A stretch of DNA of 64,000 nt, taken from assembly GCA_021773335.1 (NCBI GenBank), contig JAJFKG010000047.1, forward strand, positions 19,081 to 83,080. The letters are read 5' to 3'. Positions 45,607-53,203 of the stretch are shown here, piece by piece. The stretch's first letter is position 1, and every line of letters starts with the position of its first letter. The stretch comes from Gammaproteobacteria bacterium (GTDB taxonomy: Bacteria > Pseudomonadota > Gammaproteobacteria > JAJFKG01). A program made the position numbers and the translations under genes. The notes under the pieces were generated by a model, which worked only from the letters and a program-made list of their open reading frames with translations, made no database searches and was not told the DNA's origin.

Positions 45607-47265
45607 ATGTCGTATTCAAGCTCAAGCGTAACTCGACAATCCCAGCATCAATACGGCAAACTTACTTATTTTCTTAGCCAGCTAACAAACAAGCAAGTAA
45701 AGCTAATCACTTTTTTCATTAGCTTATTGATAAGTTGTATTATTTTATCTCATCAGCAACCCTTCAACGTGGATGGGCTTGCTTACCTCGCTTCAGCTAA
45801 AGCCTATATTAACCATGGGATTGCAAGCGCTAGAGGTGTATATGATTGGGTCGCCTATCCATTGGTAATTGCTTGGACTGCACAGCTCACTCATTTATCC
45901 TTGCTACATAGCGCACTATTACTAGCAACCCTAATGCTAAGTTTTTCCACGCTAGTATATCTAAAACTCGTAGAAGAACTCGGTGCTACGCGACGCACTC
46001 TATTGCTTGCCGCAATCGTTATTCTGACCTACCCCTATCTCAATCACTACCGTGATAATGTATTACGCGGTTCTGGTTATTTATTGTTTTCATTATTGTC
46101 AATTAGTTACTTGATCCAATATGCGCGTGAATTTCGTTGGCATAAAGGTTTTGCATGGGGATTGTCACTGTGTATCGCGATCCTATTTCGAGTAGAGGGC
46201 ATCTTAATGCTCGCATTCGCACCTTGGCTGATATTACTCAAACCAGACAACACGCTAGGCTTTAAGCTCAAACAAATTATAAAAATTTACAGTCCTTTCA
46301 TTTTTTTCGTTATTCTGCTTATTATGCTAATCGCATTTATCGAACCGAAAAATCTAACCTCGCTCAAGCTATCAACATTCCAGCGGCCTTTCATGCAATT
46401 TTTACTACTCACGGTTAATGCTAAACATTATGTCGATGCTGGTATATTAGAATTTTCTAAGCAGTATGCCATAGCGCCATCATCACCATTCCTATTCGTT
46501 CGCTATCTTGGGCATTGCCTCGTGGGCTTCACTTGGAAATTTATCGCAACCTTAACACCGTTCTATTTACTCCTTAGCGCATATGCGCTATACCAAAAAT
46601 TGACGCGTAGTGACTGGGCAGCAAAAACCATTATCTTAAGTATTATCTTGCTCAATGTGCTGATGTTAATTGCATATTATATACAGCTACCATTTTTAGT
46701 GAGTAAACGTTACTATTTTCTTACCTGTATATTAATACTTACTTTCGCACCATTTAGCATTGATAAAATTTATCAGTATTGGCGCAAGCCTGGTCCAAAA
46801 TCGCTATTACAACGCGTGCTATTTCCTGGTATTTGTCTTGCTTTTATTTATTTAACCATAGCGAGTTTGGGGCACTTTGGCACTTCCAAGGCCTATATTA
46901 TGGAAGCCGGCAACTGGGTGAAACAAAATATTCCTAAGTCGGCAACTATTATCGTCAATAAGCGTTACCATTATCACCGACATGATTTTGGTGGACGTTT
47001 GGCATACTATACACAACATAATACTAATCGCATCGATATAAACACTGGGCCAAATACATTCTCACTACAAGAGGTTGTCAGGCAGCAAAGCCGTCATAAC
47101 AAGGTGACTTATTATGTTTTACAAGTCAAAAGGAACGATCAACATTTAAACAAACAAATAGCTGTCACCTTTCAAACATCACCACTAAACGTTTTTAAAA
47201 ACAAAAAAGGTGATAAAGTCGTTATCTATCGCTATCAGGCTAAAAATTCACGCGCACTATCATAG
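45607..47265 (+). CDS. Polytopic GT-C type membrane protein, probable glycosyltransferase
   Basis: A 552-residue membrane protein with roughly ten to twelve helices. The first loop (NVDGLAYLASAKAYINHG) has an aspartate where GT-C enzymes carry the catalytic acid, and RGSGYLLFSLLSISYLIQYA and CIAILFRVEGILMLAFAPW are in the family style. The C-terminal quarter (YIMEAGNWVKQNIPKSATII) is a soluble periplasmic domain. It is less conserved than the ArnT-like neighbour, and a non-enzymatic role cannot be excluded. The start has no clear ribosome site. Its 3' end overlaps the convergent GT2 by 31 bases. Confidence 0.75.
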   Translation: MSYSSSSVTRQSQHQYGKLTYFLSQLTNKQVKLITFFISLLISCIILSHQQPFNVDGLAYLASAKAYINHGIASARGVYDWVAYPLVIAWTAQLTHLSLLHSALLLATLMLSFSTLVYLKLVEELGATRRTLLLAAIVILTYPYLNHYRDNVLRGSGYLLFSLLSISYLIQYAREFRWHKGFAWGLSLCIAILFRVEGILMLAFAPWLILLKPDNTLGFKLKQIIKIYSPFIFFVILLIMLIAFIEPKNLTSLKLSTFQRPFMQFLLLTVNAKHYVDAGILEFSKQYAIAPSSPFLFVRYLGHCLVGFTWKFIATLTPFYLLLSAYALYQKLTRSDWAAKTIILSIILLNVLMLIAYYIQLPFLVSKRYYFLTCILILTFAPFSIDKIYQYWRKPGPKSLLQRVLFPGICLAFIYLTIASLGHFGTSKAYIMEAGNWVKQNIPKSATIIVNKRYHYHRHDFGGRLAYYTQHNTNRIDINTGPNTFSLQEVVRQQSRHNKVTYYVLQVKRNDQHLNKQIAVTFQTSPLNVFKNKKGDKVVIYRYQAKNSRALS

Positions 47266-48104
47266 ATGGCTTTATAACGCTGGCGACGATTTTCACAGCG
47301 TTGGTGCCGGCTAGTAATTAATTTACGCAAACAGTAAGTCCGATAACGAAAACGCGCTTGGCGTAATTCTTTTTTAACTAAAAATTTGCTTTGTTCAAGA
47401 TCATAGTGCTTACGATAAAACGTATATTTACCCTTTTGTTTGTTACACCAACGTCCATATTCACCATTCGTGCGTTCACTTACCGCACCAATATGCTTAA
47501 TGGTAACTTCATCTGTATGTGCAATCTGATAACCGAGCTCTCGAATGCGTAAACAGAGATCGGCTTCTTCTGCATAGAGAAAATAATCTTCATCAAAACC
47601 ACCAACTTCATCATAGATATCACGACGCATAAACATACTAGCACCTAACACCCAAGCAATATCACCCGGTAAGTTGGCAAATCGTGGTTTAATTTTCTTT
47701 TCCCCTGGGTAACAAAACTTGCTTTCGGTTTCTTTACTACCATCCGTATTTACAATACGCGTGCCCAGCAAACCATATTTAGGATGCTCCTGCATCAGTC
47801 TCATTAAACATTGCAAATCATCACTCGTTTGCAAACACGCATCAGGATTAATTAAATAGACATAACGTCCACGGGCGTACTTAAAGCCAATATTATTGGC
47901 ACGCCCAAAGCCCACATTACGATGGTTTTCGATAAGCATAACGCGCTTATCGTAATTAGCGATTAACTCAAGGCTATTGTCATGGCTACTATTGTCAACA
48001 ACGATAATTTCAAAATCCACACCACGTTGTGACAAAATAGAATCCAAACATGTTTTGATCACTTTCGCACTATTATAATTCACTATAATAATACTGATAT
48101 CCAT
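47235..48104 (-). CDS. Family 2 glycosyltransferase (rhamnosyltransferase-like)
   Basis: A 289-residue GT-A enzyme. MDISIIIVNYNSAKVIKTC opens the fold, VVDNSSHDNSL carries the first acidic motif, LINPDACLQTSD the metal site, and GGFDEDYFLYAEEADLCLRI the acceptor-side block seen in rhamnosyl and related transferases. The last 60 residues are strongly basic (RYRTYCLRKLITSRHQRCEN), perhaps a membrane contact. I take ATG 48104, since GAGGGG lies six bases ahead of it. Last gene of the waaF-waaP-kinase-GT2 run, 19 bp after the tandem kinase. Confidence 0.9.
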   Translation of the reverse strand: MDISIIIVNYNSAKVIKTCLDSILSQRGVDFEIIVVDNSSHDNSLELIANYDKRVMLIENHRNVGFGRANNIGFKYARGRYVYLINPDACLQTSDDLQCLMRLMQEHPKYGLLGTRIVNTDGSKETESKFCYPGEKKIKPRFANLPGDIAWVLGASMFMRRDIYDEVGGFDEDYFLYAEEADLCLRIRELGYQIAHTDEVTIKHIGAVSERTNGEYGRWCNKQKGKYTFYRKHYDLEQSKFLVKKELRQARFRYRTYCLRKLITSRHQRCENRRQRYKAIYDSAREFLA

Positions 48105-48123
48105 CATAAACCCCTCTAACACG

Positions 48124-49566
48124 CTACATTAAATGTTGTTTAAATAATTGTTGCAAACTTTCATTGTCGGTCCAATTACGTAAGAATCGCTTAATATCTT
48201 TAGTAAAACGACGTTTTGCTAAAAAATCACAGGACGTTTGGCGCATAGCGTCCAAATCTAACAGTATCGCTTTTTCATGATTGATAATGGCATTACTAGC
48301 CTTTAGATCGCCATGTGAAATACGACTAATACGCAAACTTCGCAATACTTCTACTATCGATTCAATCGCAATACTGGCCTTTTCACTATAAATATCACCC
48401 AATTTGAAATATTCATCTGCCGTACAACCTTCAACATGTGCCATCACAAAATAAGACTGGCGGCGTATAATGCCAATACGTTTTTCATGCATCGCAATGG
48501 GTTTCGCAGTATTAATACCTAATAATTGTAAACGTTGGGCATTCAGCCAACTTATTCGCGCCCGCGAATTGCGTAAAGCACGCTTAAGTGCGTGCCTGTG
48601 GTTTTTGATATTATAACGCTTAATCACTAAATCCATACCAGCAATGTTTGCCCGTGCCAACGTACAAGTATTGCCACTTTTTAATATGACAGTATCTGGT
48701 GCTGTGAATATCCGCTCAGGATCTTGAAAAAACTCTTGTAATTCCGCACTATCCATATCCCGACGCCATACACTAAAGTGCCGGAAAGCTCTATCACTTA
48801 TAAATTCACTACAATTGCGCAGCGCCTTACTTAATAATTTACGCTGACGCTTGTGCCGTATCCTATTCGCCTGCCGCTCAACATATACCAATAACTCATC
48901 GCGGTATTGCCAGCCACGTTGTTGACAGTAAGCAACTAACAAAGGTTTGCGCATTCCATCATAGCCTGGCATAAACTGCCCCAGCAAATCCGCTAAATTA
49001 CGCAAACTTTTTTTCACACTCAATGGCTTGCCACCACAATCTCTGATATCCGCGCCATCAAGAGAATAGATGGCTGTGTTTGAAAGAATAAAATTATCTG
49101 GATAAATATCGCCTTGATATAAGCCTGCCGCGTGTTGGTTGGCTATAACTTTGATTAAGTCGAGCATGCCTTGCAACTTCTCCGCTTGTGTTACAAGTTG
49201 ACACCAATGGCGATACCAATCAACCGCAGGTTCAATACGCTGATAGATTACGACATGAATAGCTTGTTGAGCAACCTTACCAACTTGCAGTAATGCTGGC
49301 GTTAAAATATTTGCCCGCAATAAACACATCGCCCCCCGAGCATCACGCTGCGCATGACGTTGCGCTCGATTACCCGCATAAAATAATTTTGCGACAATTG
49401 CTTGCCCATCCCACTTACCATATACGACAAGGCGCTTACCCGGTAGCACACGCGCAACCCTTTCACAATAAAGTACTTTGCACTGTCCATCTTTACCCTG
49501 CAACGTTAACTGTAAAGGCATAGGAATACTATGTTGGGATTGGCTTAATGCTTCTGCGCTTATCAT
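48124..49566 (-). CDS. Two-lobed WaaP/InaA-like kinase protein
   Basis: A 480-residue protein that appears to contain two eukaryotic-like kinase domains of the LPS-core kinase (WaaP/RfaY/InaA) kind. Domain 1 has VAKLF (Lys60), YQGDIYPDN (150-158) and LDGAD (169-173). Domain 2 has VIKRY (Lys316), SHGDLKASN (417-425) and LLDLDA (435-440). Ordinary members are about 230-270 residues with one domain. Both catalytic loops keep the aspartate and asparagine; domain 1 has G in place of the usual DFG-like F. It should phosphorylate core sugars (heptose or Kdo). The start overlaps the waaP stop (ATGA). Confidence 0.8.
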   Translation of the reverse strand: MISAEALSQSQHSIPMPLQLTLQGKDGQCKVLYCERVARVLPGKRLVVYGKWDGQAIVAKLFYAGNRAQRHAQRDARGAMCLLRANILTPALLQVGKVAQQAIHVVIYQRIEPAVDWYRHWCQLVTQAEKLQGMLDLIKVIANQHAAGLYQGDIYPDNFILSNTAIYSLDGADIRDCGGKPLSVKKSLRNLADLLGQFMPGYDGMRKPLLVAYCQQRGWQYRDELLVYVERQANRIRHKRQRKLLSKALRNCSEFISDRAFRHFSVWRRDMDSAELQEFFQDPERIFTAPDTVILKSGNTCTLARANIAGMDLVIKRYNIKNHRHALKRALRNSRARISWLNAQRLQLLGINTAKPIAMHEKRIGIIRRQSYFVMAHVEGCTADEYFKLGDIYSEKASIAIESIVEVLRSLRISRISHGDLKASNAIINHEKAILLDLDAMRQTSCDFLAKRRFTKDIKRFLRNWTDNESLQQLFKQHLM

Positions 49567-50387
49567 CGTCGCACCACTACATCTTTATGTTTATCCCAAA
49601 GACCCTGCGCGCGTTCATTAACGGCTTGCCAGAATACTGCTTCTCGGCGCAGCACAATTTTTGCTGAGCATTCACGATAACATTGAATAAAATAGAAATA
49701 ATCACTGCGGTTTAACGCTAAACCTAAGGTTGAAAAATATAACCCAGCAATATCTTTAATCAACCAACGCTGGCGTGGACGGCGGCGCCATTGCATTCGA
49801 TGTAAGTCAATCAAAAACAAATGGCACGATTTATCTTTATTGCTCAAATTGGCCAAAATACTATTAGGCAATAAGAAATGGCAAATATAAAAATCACGAT
49901 GATAACCACCATGACTATGCAAAAGACGCGCTATGCGCGCGATCTCACGAATCAAAGCACGCTTCGCTAGAAAGCTGGGGGGCGTAATTACCCATTGTTT
50001 AGCAAGGTCTTCAAGACTTTGCATATCTGTTAATTCACGGGTAATCACGAAGGATTGCTGACGTGCAGGATTATTACCACGACTGCCATACCCTACCAAT
50101 GGCGTCGTATCAATCCCTATAGCTTGTAAACGCTGAATCGCTTGCCATTCATTTTTCGCGCCCAAAATAGGTATACGCAAATACAATAAATTTTTAAAAA
50201 TTTCGCGCCACCCAACACCTGTATGAATTTTAATAAAATAGCCATCACCATTACTGATAAAGCGTAAGGTTTTACGCCCAGGTTGATCCCGGAACACTTC
50301 CCCTTGCAATTGCATCGCATAGCTAAAAAGATCGGGACAATTCCAAGCTTGGGTTAATTCTGTTGGCAAGGTTAACAATTGCTTCAT
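49563..50387 (-). CDS. waaP: LPS core heptose(I) kinase
   Basis: A 274-residue RfaP/WaaP that phosphorylates heptose I of the inner core. FRDQPGRKTLRF, then YFIKIHTGVGWREIFKNLL (Lys53 in the ATP site), AKNEWQAIQRL, and the catalytic loop GGYHRDFYICHFLL (160-173) with LIDLHRMQWR further on are conserved. It starts 5 bp after the waaF stop and is coupled to the tandem kinase downstream. In E. coli and Pseudomonas this kinase underpins outer-membrane stability. Confidence 0.94.
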   Translation of the reverse strand: MKQLLTLPTELTQAWNCPDLFSYAMQLQGEVFRDQPGRKTLRFISNGDGYFIKIHTGVGWREIFKNLLYLRIPILGAKNEWQAIQRLQAIGIDTTPLVGYGSRGNNPARQQSFVITRELTDMQSLEDLAKQWVITPPSFLAKRALIREIARIARLLHSHGGYHRDFYICHFLLPNSILANLSNKDKSCHLFLIDLHRMQWRRRPRQRWLIKDIAGLYFSTLGLALNRSDYFYFIQCYRECSAKIVLRREAVFWQAVNERAQGLWDKHKDVVVRR

Positions 50388-50392
50388 CGGTT

Positions 50393-51487
50393 TTAAACAA
50401 TCGCTACGTTAGCGGATAATCTATGCTGGCCAGCACCCGCTAGCAATTCATCTAAAGCTCGCAATACCCGCGGTGGATGTAAGTCACGCAAACACTTATA
50501 GTGTTTAAGGGGACATTCACGTTTAAAGCATGGGCTACAATCCAAACCTAAAGTCAAGATCTTGACTTGTTTACTCAATGGCGGGGTAAATCCTGGATCT
50601 GACGAGCCATAAATAACAACCAAGGGTCGCTGCAACGCTGCTGAAATATGCATTAAGCCTGAGTCATTGCTCACTACCGCATGCGCACAGGACAGTAGAT
50701 CGATGGCTTCTGTTAATTGTGTCTGCCCAGTTAAATCGCGGCATATATGATTACAAGCTTCTTGGATTTGCGCCGCCAGTGGTTGTTCCTTATGACTACC
50801 AAAGATCCACACTTGCCAACCCTGAGCAACTTTTTGTTTGGCGACTTGTGCGAAATACGCCGTTGGCCAACGCTTAGCAGGCCCATACTCGGCACCTGGG
50901 CATAAAGCTAAGATAGGACGTCTATCACATGTCAATTTAAGTTTGGCCAGGGTCATTTCAACTTGCTGTGGCTCAACAACTAAATGCGGCATCGGTGGCT
51001 TTGCCGGTACGTTAGCATCTCGCTTAAGTGCCAATGCCATGAAGCGCTCAATCATGAACGGGTAACTTTGTTTATCAAGCTTACGCATATCATTGAGTAA
51101 GCCCCAACGCATTTCACCTTGCCAACCAGTGCGTTTTTTAATGCCCGCCCAAAACGGCACTAATGCCGATTTAAAAGAATTAGGCAACACAATCGCTTGG
51201 TCATAAGCGACCGTGCGCAGAGCGTGGCCCAGCTGGCGGCGTTCACGTAAACGCAATTGGCCATGCCCCACGCGCATCAGATGGGCATTACGCACTTCTG
51301 GCATACGCGCCAACAGTGGCAACGTCGCACCTGGCGCCAACACATCGATCAGCACACCTGGCCGCTCTTGTTTGAGTAATTTAAATAGGGTTTGCGCCAT
51401 CACCATATCGCCTACCCAAGCCGGGCCTATAACTAAAATTTGTTCGGCTTTTTGTGCACTTATGGATTGTTCTACAGTCTGTATCAT
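50393..51487 (-). CDS. waaF: ADP-heptose:LPS heptosyltransferase II
   Basis: A 364-residue GT9 enzyme adding the second heptose to the inner core. ILVIGPAWVGDMVMAQTLF at the start and PGVLIDVLAPGATLPL follow the WaaF pattern. LCPGAEYGPAKRWP, VVSNDSGLMHISAAL and the cysteine-bearing DCSPCFKRECPLKHYKCL also fit. First gene of the minus-strand run waaF-waaP-kinase-GT2. Assignment as WaaF rather than WaaC rests on the AWVGDMVMAQ wording and the CxxC-rich C-terminus. Confidence 0.93.
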   Translation of the reverse strand: MIQTVEQSISAQKAEQILVIGPAWVGDMVMAQTLFKLLKQERPGVLIDVLAPGATLPLLARMPEVRNAHLMRVGHGQLRLRERRQLGHALRTVAYDQAIVLPNSFKSALVPFWAGIKKRTGWQGEMRWGLLNDMRKLDKQSYPFMIERFMALALKRDANVPAKPPMPHLVVEPQQVEMTLAKLKLTCDRRPILALCPGAEYGPAKRWPTAYFAQVAKQKVAQGWQVWIFGSHKEQPLAAQIQEACNHICRDLTGQTQLTEAIDLLSCAHAVVSNDSGLMHISAALQRPLVVIYGSSDPGFTPPLSKQVKILTLGLDCSPCFKRECPLKHYKCLRDLHPPRVLRALDELLAGAGQHRLSANVAIV

Positions 51488-51831
51488 TTAGGGTTATTAT
51501 CTACGATTCATTAATTAGCAAAGGCGAATTTTACCGCAAAAGCCGGTGTGGCAACACACTTACGCTTAAACGATATAAACAATTGATTTATATGAACTTT
51601 TATTGCGGAAATCCATGCTTGCCCAGAAGCTGTACAATCTCTGGGCTGTCTAAATTCTACAGTAAGTAACAACCAGCGAGACCAGGCGGGCACTTTGTGA
51701 AGCAAACAGCCTATATCAAGATAACCCAACAACAACAGCCACAAGGACCATACCTATATTTATACGAGACAGTCATGATGATATCTTTGACACGCAAAAT
51801 CTCGATGAGCTCAACCAAATTATGCGAGCTG
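51488..51831. other. Intergenic region between zf-CHCC gene and waaF
   Basis: About 344 bp. It probably holds the waaF promoter. On the plus strand a frame running to TAA at 51849-51851 stays open for about 60 codons with protein-like wording (IFIRDSHDDIFDTQNLDELN) but lacks a start. The same frame further 5' from ATG 51615 is broken by two TAA codons, so it may be a gene remnant. No RNA gene was recognised. Confidence 0.3.
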
Positions 51832-52035
51832 TTATCCTGCACAAGCCTTAAGAATAAACTTCGCTTCACAGTAAGGGCACACAGCCTCACCTGTGTCTTC
51901 GATAGGGAGATAAACACGTGGATGTGCATCCCACAACCGCATTTCGCGGGTTGGACAAGAGAGAGGTAAATCATCGTGCGTGATTTCATACACCCGTTGG
52001 GTATTAGCTTGTGCTTTTTTGGCTGACTTTACCAT
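51832..52035 (-). CDS. zf-CHCC zinc-finger domain protein
   Basis: A 67-residue protein of the CHCC zinc-finger family related to mitochondrial complex I subunit NDUFS6. The ligand pattern is complete: the first Cys in LPLSCP, His in WDAHPRVYLPIED, and the pair in GEAVCPYCEAKF. The role in bacteria is not established. AAGGAAATGGC precedes the ATG. It is 23 bp after the GT9 heptosyltransferase on the same strand and likely shares its mRNA. Confidence 0.9.
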   Translation of the reverse strand: MVKSAKKAQANTQRVYEITHDDLPLSCPTREMRLWDAHPRVYLPIEDTGEAVCPYCEAKFILKACAG

Positions 52036-52058
52036 GCCATTTCCTTATATATTCAGCC

Positions 52059-53072
52059 TTATTCTGCGGCTGTAACTTCGCTTGCAACCTGACGTTCAAC
52101 AAATTGTGGTTTTATCAATGATAAAACCGCGCGATAAACAGTTTGCGGATAGACCTTATCCATGCTCGATTCATGTAATACAAGCGTCGTATCTTTGAGT
52201 GGACGCGGCCCAGTATAACGCGGGTGCGTTGATCCAAACATTGTGACAATGGGCACACTGGTCGCACTAGCTAAATGCAAAGGCCCGGTATCAGCCGTTA
52301 CAAATACACTGAAATAATCCATTAAGGCAACCAAATCTAAAACAGACGTTAGTCCCATTAAATCAATAGTATTCGTGCTATGAGTGATCAAATTCTCTGC
52401 TAAAACACGTTCACTCGGACTACCAGTTAATATTAAACGTATCTTTGGATTGTCACGCACAAGCATGCGGTTCAGATCTAAAAAATAGGGCAAGGGCCAC
52501 ATCTTGTGGCTAACAATTTGGCGCTTCCAAAATTTCTGTGCACGTTGCATCGCTTTATGACAACCCACATGACAGCCAATAAGAATTTCACTACCATCTA
52601 GGCTTGCACCATTATCTAAAAGCAATTGCTTTGCTTTTTCATAATGTTCTGCTTGTGGAAACAAACAATAGTTTTCGGCAATGTAATGATCGCCAGGCAA
52701 CGCCGGCAATAATTGTTTAACAAACTGTGTGGCAACTTCACTTTGATGCGCTTCGCCACTACGCGGACTAGTAAACGTTGGCAATCCCAACTGTTTCACA
52801 TATTTTTGTGTCAGCTTACTATTATGAAAATCGAGCACACAATCGTGCCCCGTCACCAACTGTTGGATCTGACCGCGTTTTGGATTAACCCAAATATTAT
52901 TTATTGCTGGGTTATTAATGAGTATCCCTTTTGAGTTATCAGACAAGGCTAGCACATCGATGGTTGCATGTGGTTTTTGCTCACGTAAAAGCTTTATCGC
53001 TGGCGTGCAAAAGATAACGTCACCAATCCGTTCAGATACAATCAATAGTATGCGTTCATATTCAGTTAACAT
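52059..53072 (-). CDS. GT9 heptosyltransferase family protein
   Basis: A 337-residue GT-B enzyme of family GT9, the ADP-heptose:LPS heptosyltransferases (WaaC/WaaF/WaaQ). ILLIVSERIGDVIFCTPAIK is the N-terminal signature, IGCHVGCHKAMQRAQKFW and LILTGSPSERVLAENL the mid-part, and FVTADTGPLHLASATSVPIV the donor-site block. Which heptose it adds is open; with waaF next door it could be the WaaC or WaaQ equivalent. ATG 53072 has TTAGGGGTTATT before it. The longer frame to 53135 only reads through a REP-like repeat. Confidence 0.9.
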   Translation of the reverse strand: MLTEYERILLIVSERIGDVIFCTPAIKLLREQKPHATIDVLALSDNSKGILINNPAINNIWVNPKRGQIQQLVTGHDCVLDFHNSKLTQKYVKQLGLPTFTSPRSGEAHQSEVATQFVKQLLPALPGDHYIAENYCLFPQAEHYEKAKQLLLDNGASLDGSEILIGCHVGCHKAMQRAQKFWKRQIVSHKMWPLPYFLDLNRMLVRDNPKIRLILTGSPSERVLAENLITHSTNTIDLMGLTSVLDLVALMDYFSVFVTADTGPLHLASATSVPIVTMFGSTHPRYTGPRPLKDTTLVLHESSMDKVYPQTVYRAVLSLIKPQFVERQVASEVTAAE

Positions 53073-53086
53073 AATAACCCCTAATT

Positions 53087-53123
53087 GTAGCCTTGATAAG
53101 CCATGCAGCAGCGCATCAAGGTT
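53087..53123. repeat. REP-like palindrome, family C
   Basis: GTAGCCTTGATAAGCCATG followed by CAGCAGCGCATCAAGGTT, in opposite orientation to the copy at 17383-17416. It lies 15 bp upstream of the GT9 start, so it is probably within that gene's leader or promoter. Confidence 0.65.
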
Positions 53124-53203
53124 TAGCATTAACAACCACTAATAATGAGTAGTAATGTATTTTATAGTTGTAAATGCGGGCAATTCTAGCAAAAATCGTT
53201 TAG

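Noticed and set aside
51711..51989. Overlapping frames on both strands around the zf-CHCC gene
   Set aside because: They overlap a conserved zinc-finger gene in other frames and have no family resemblance.
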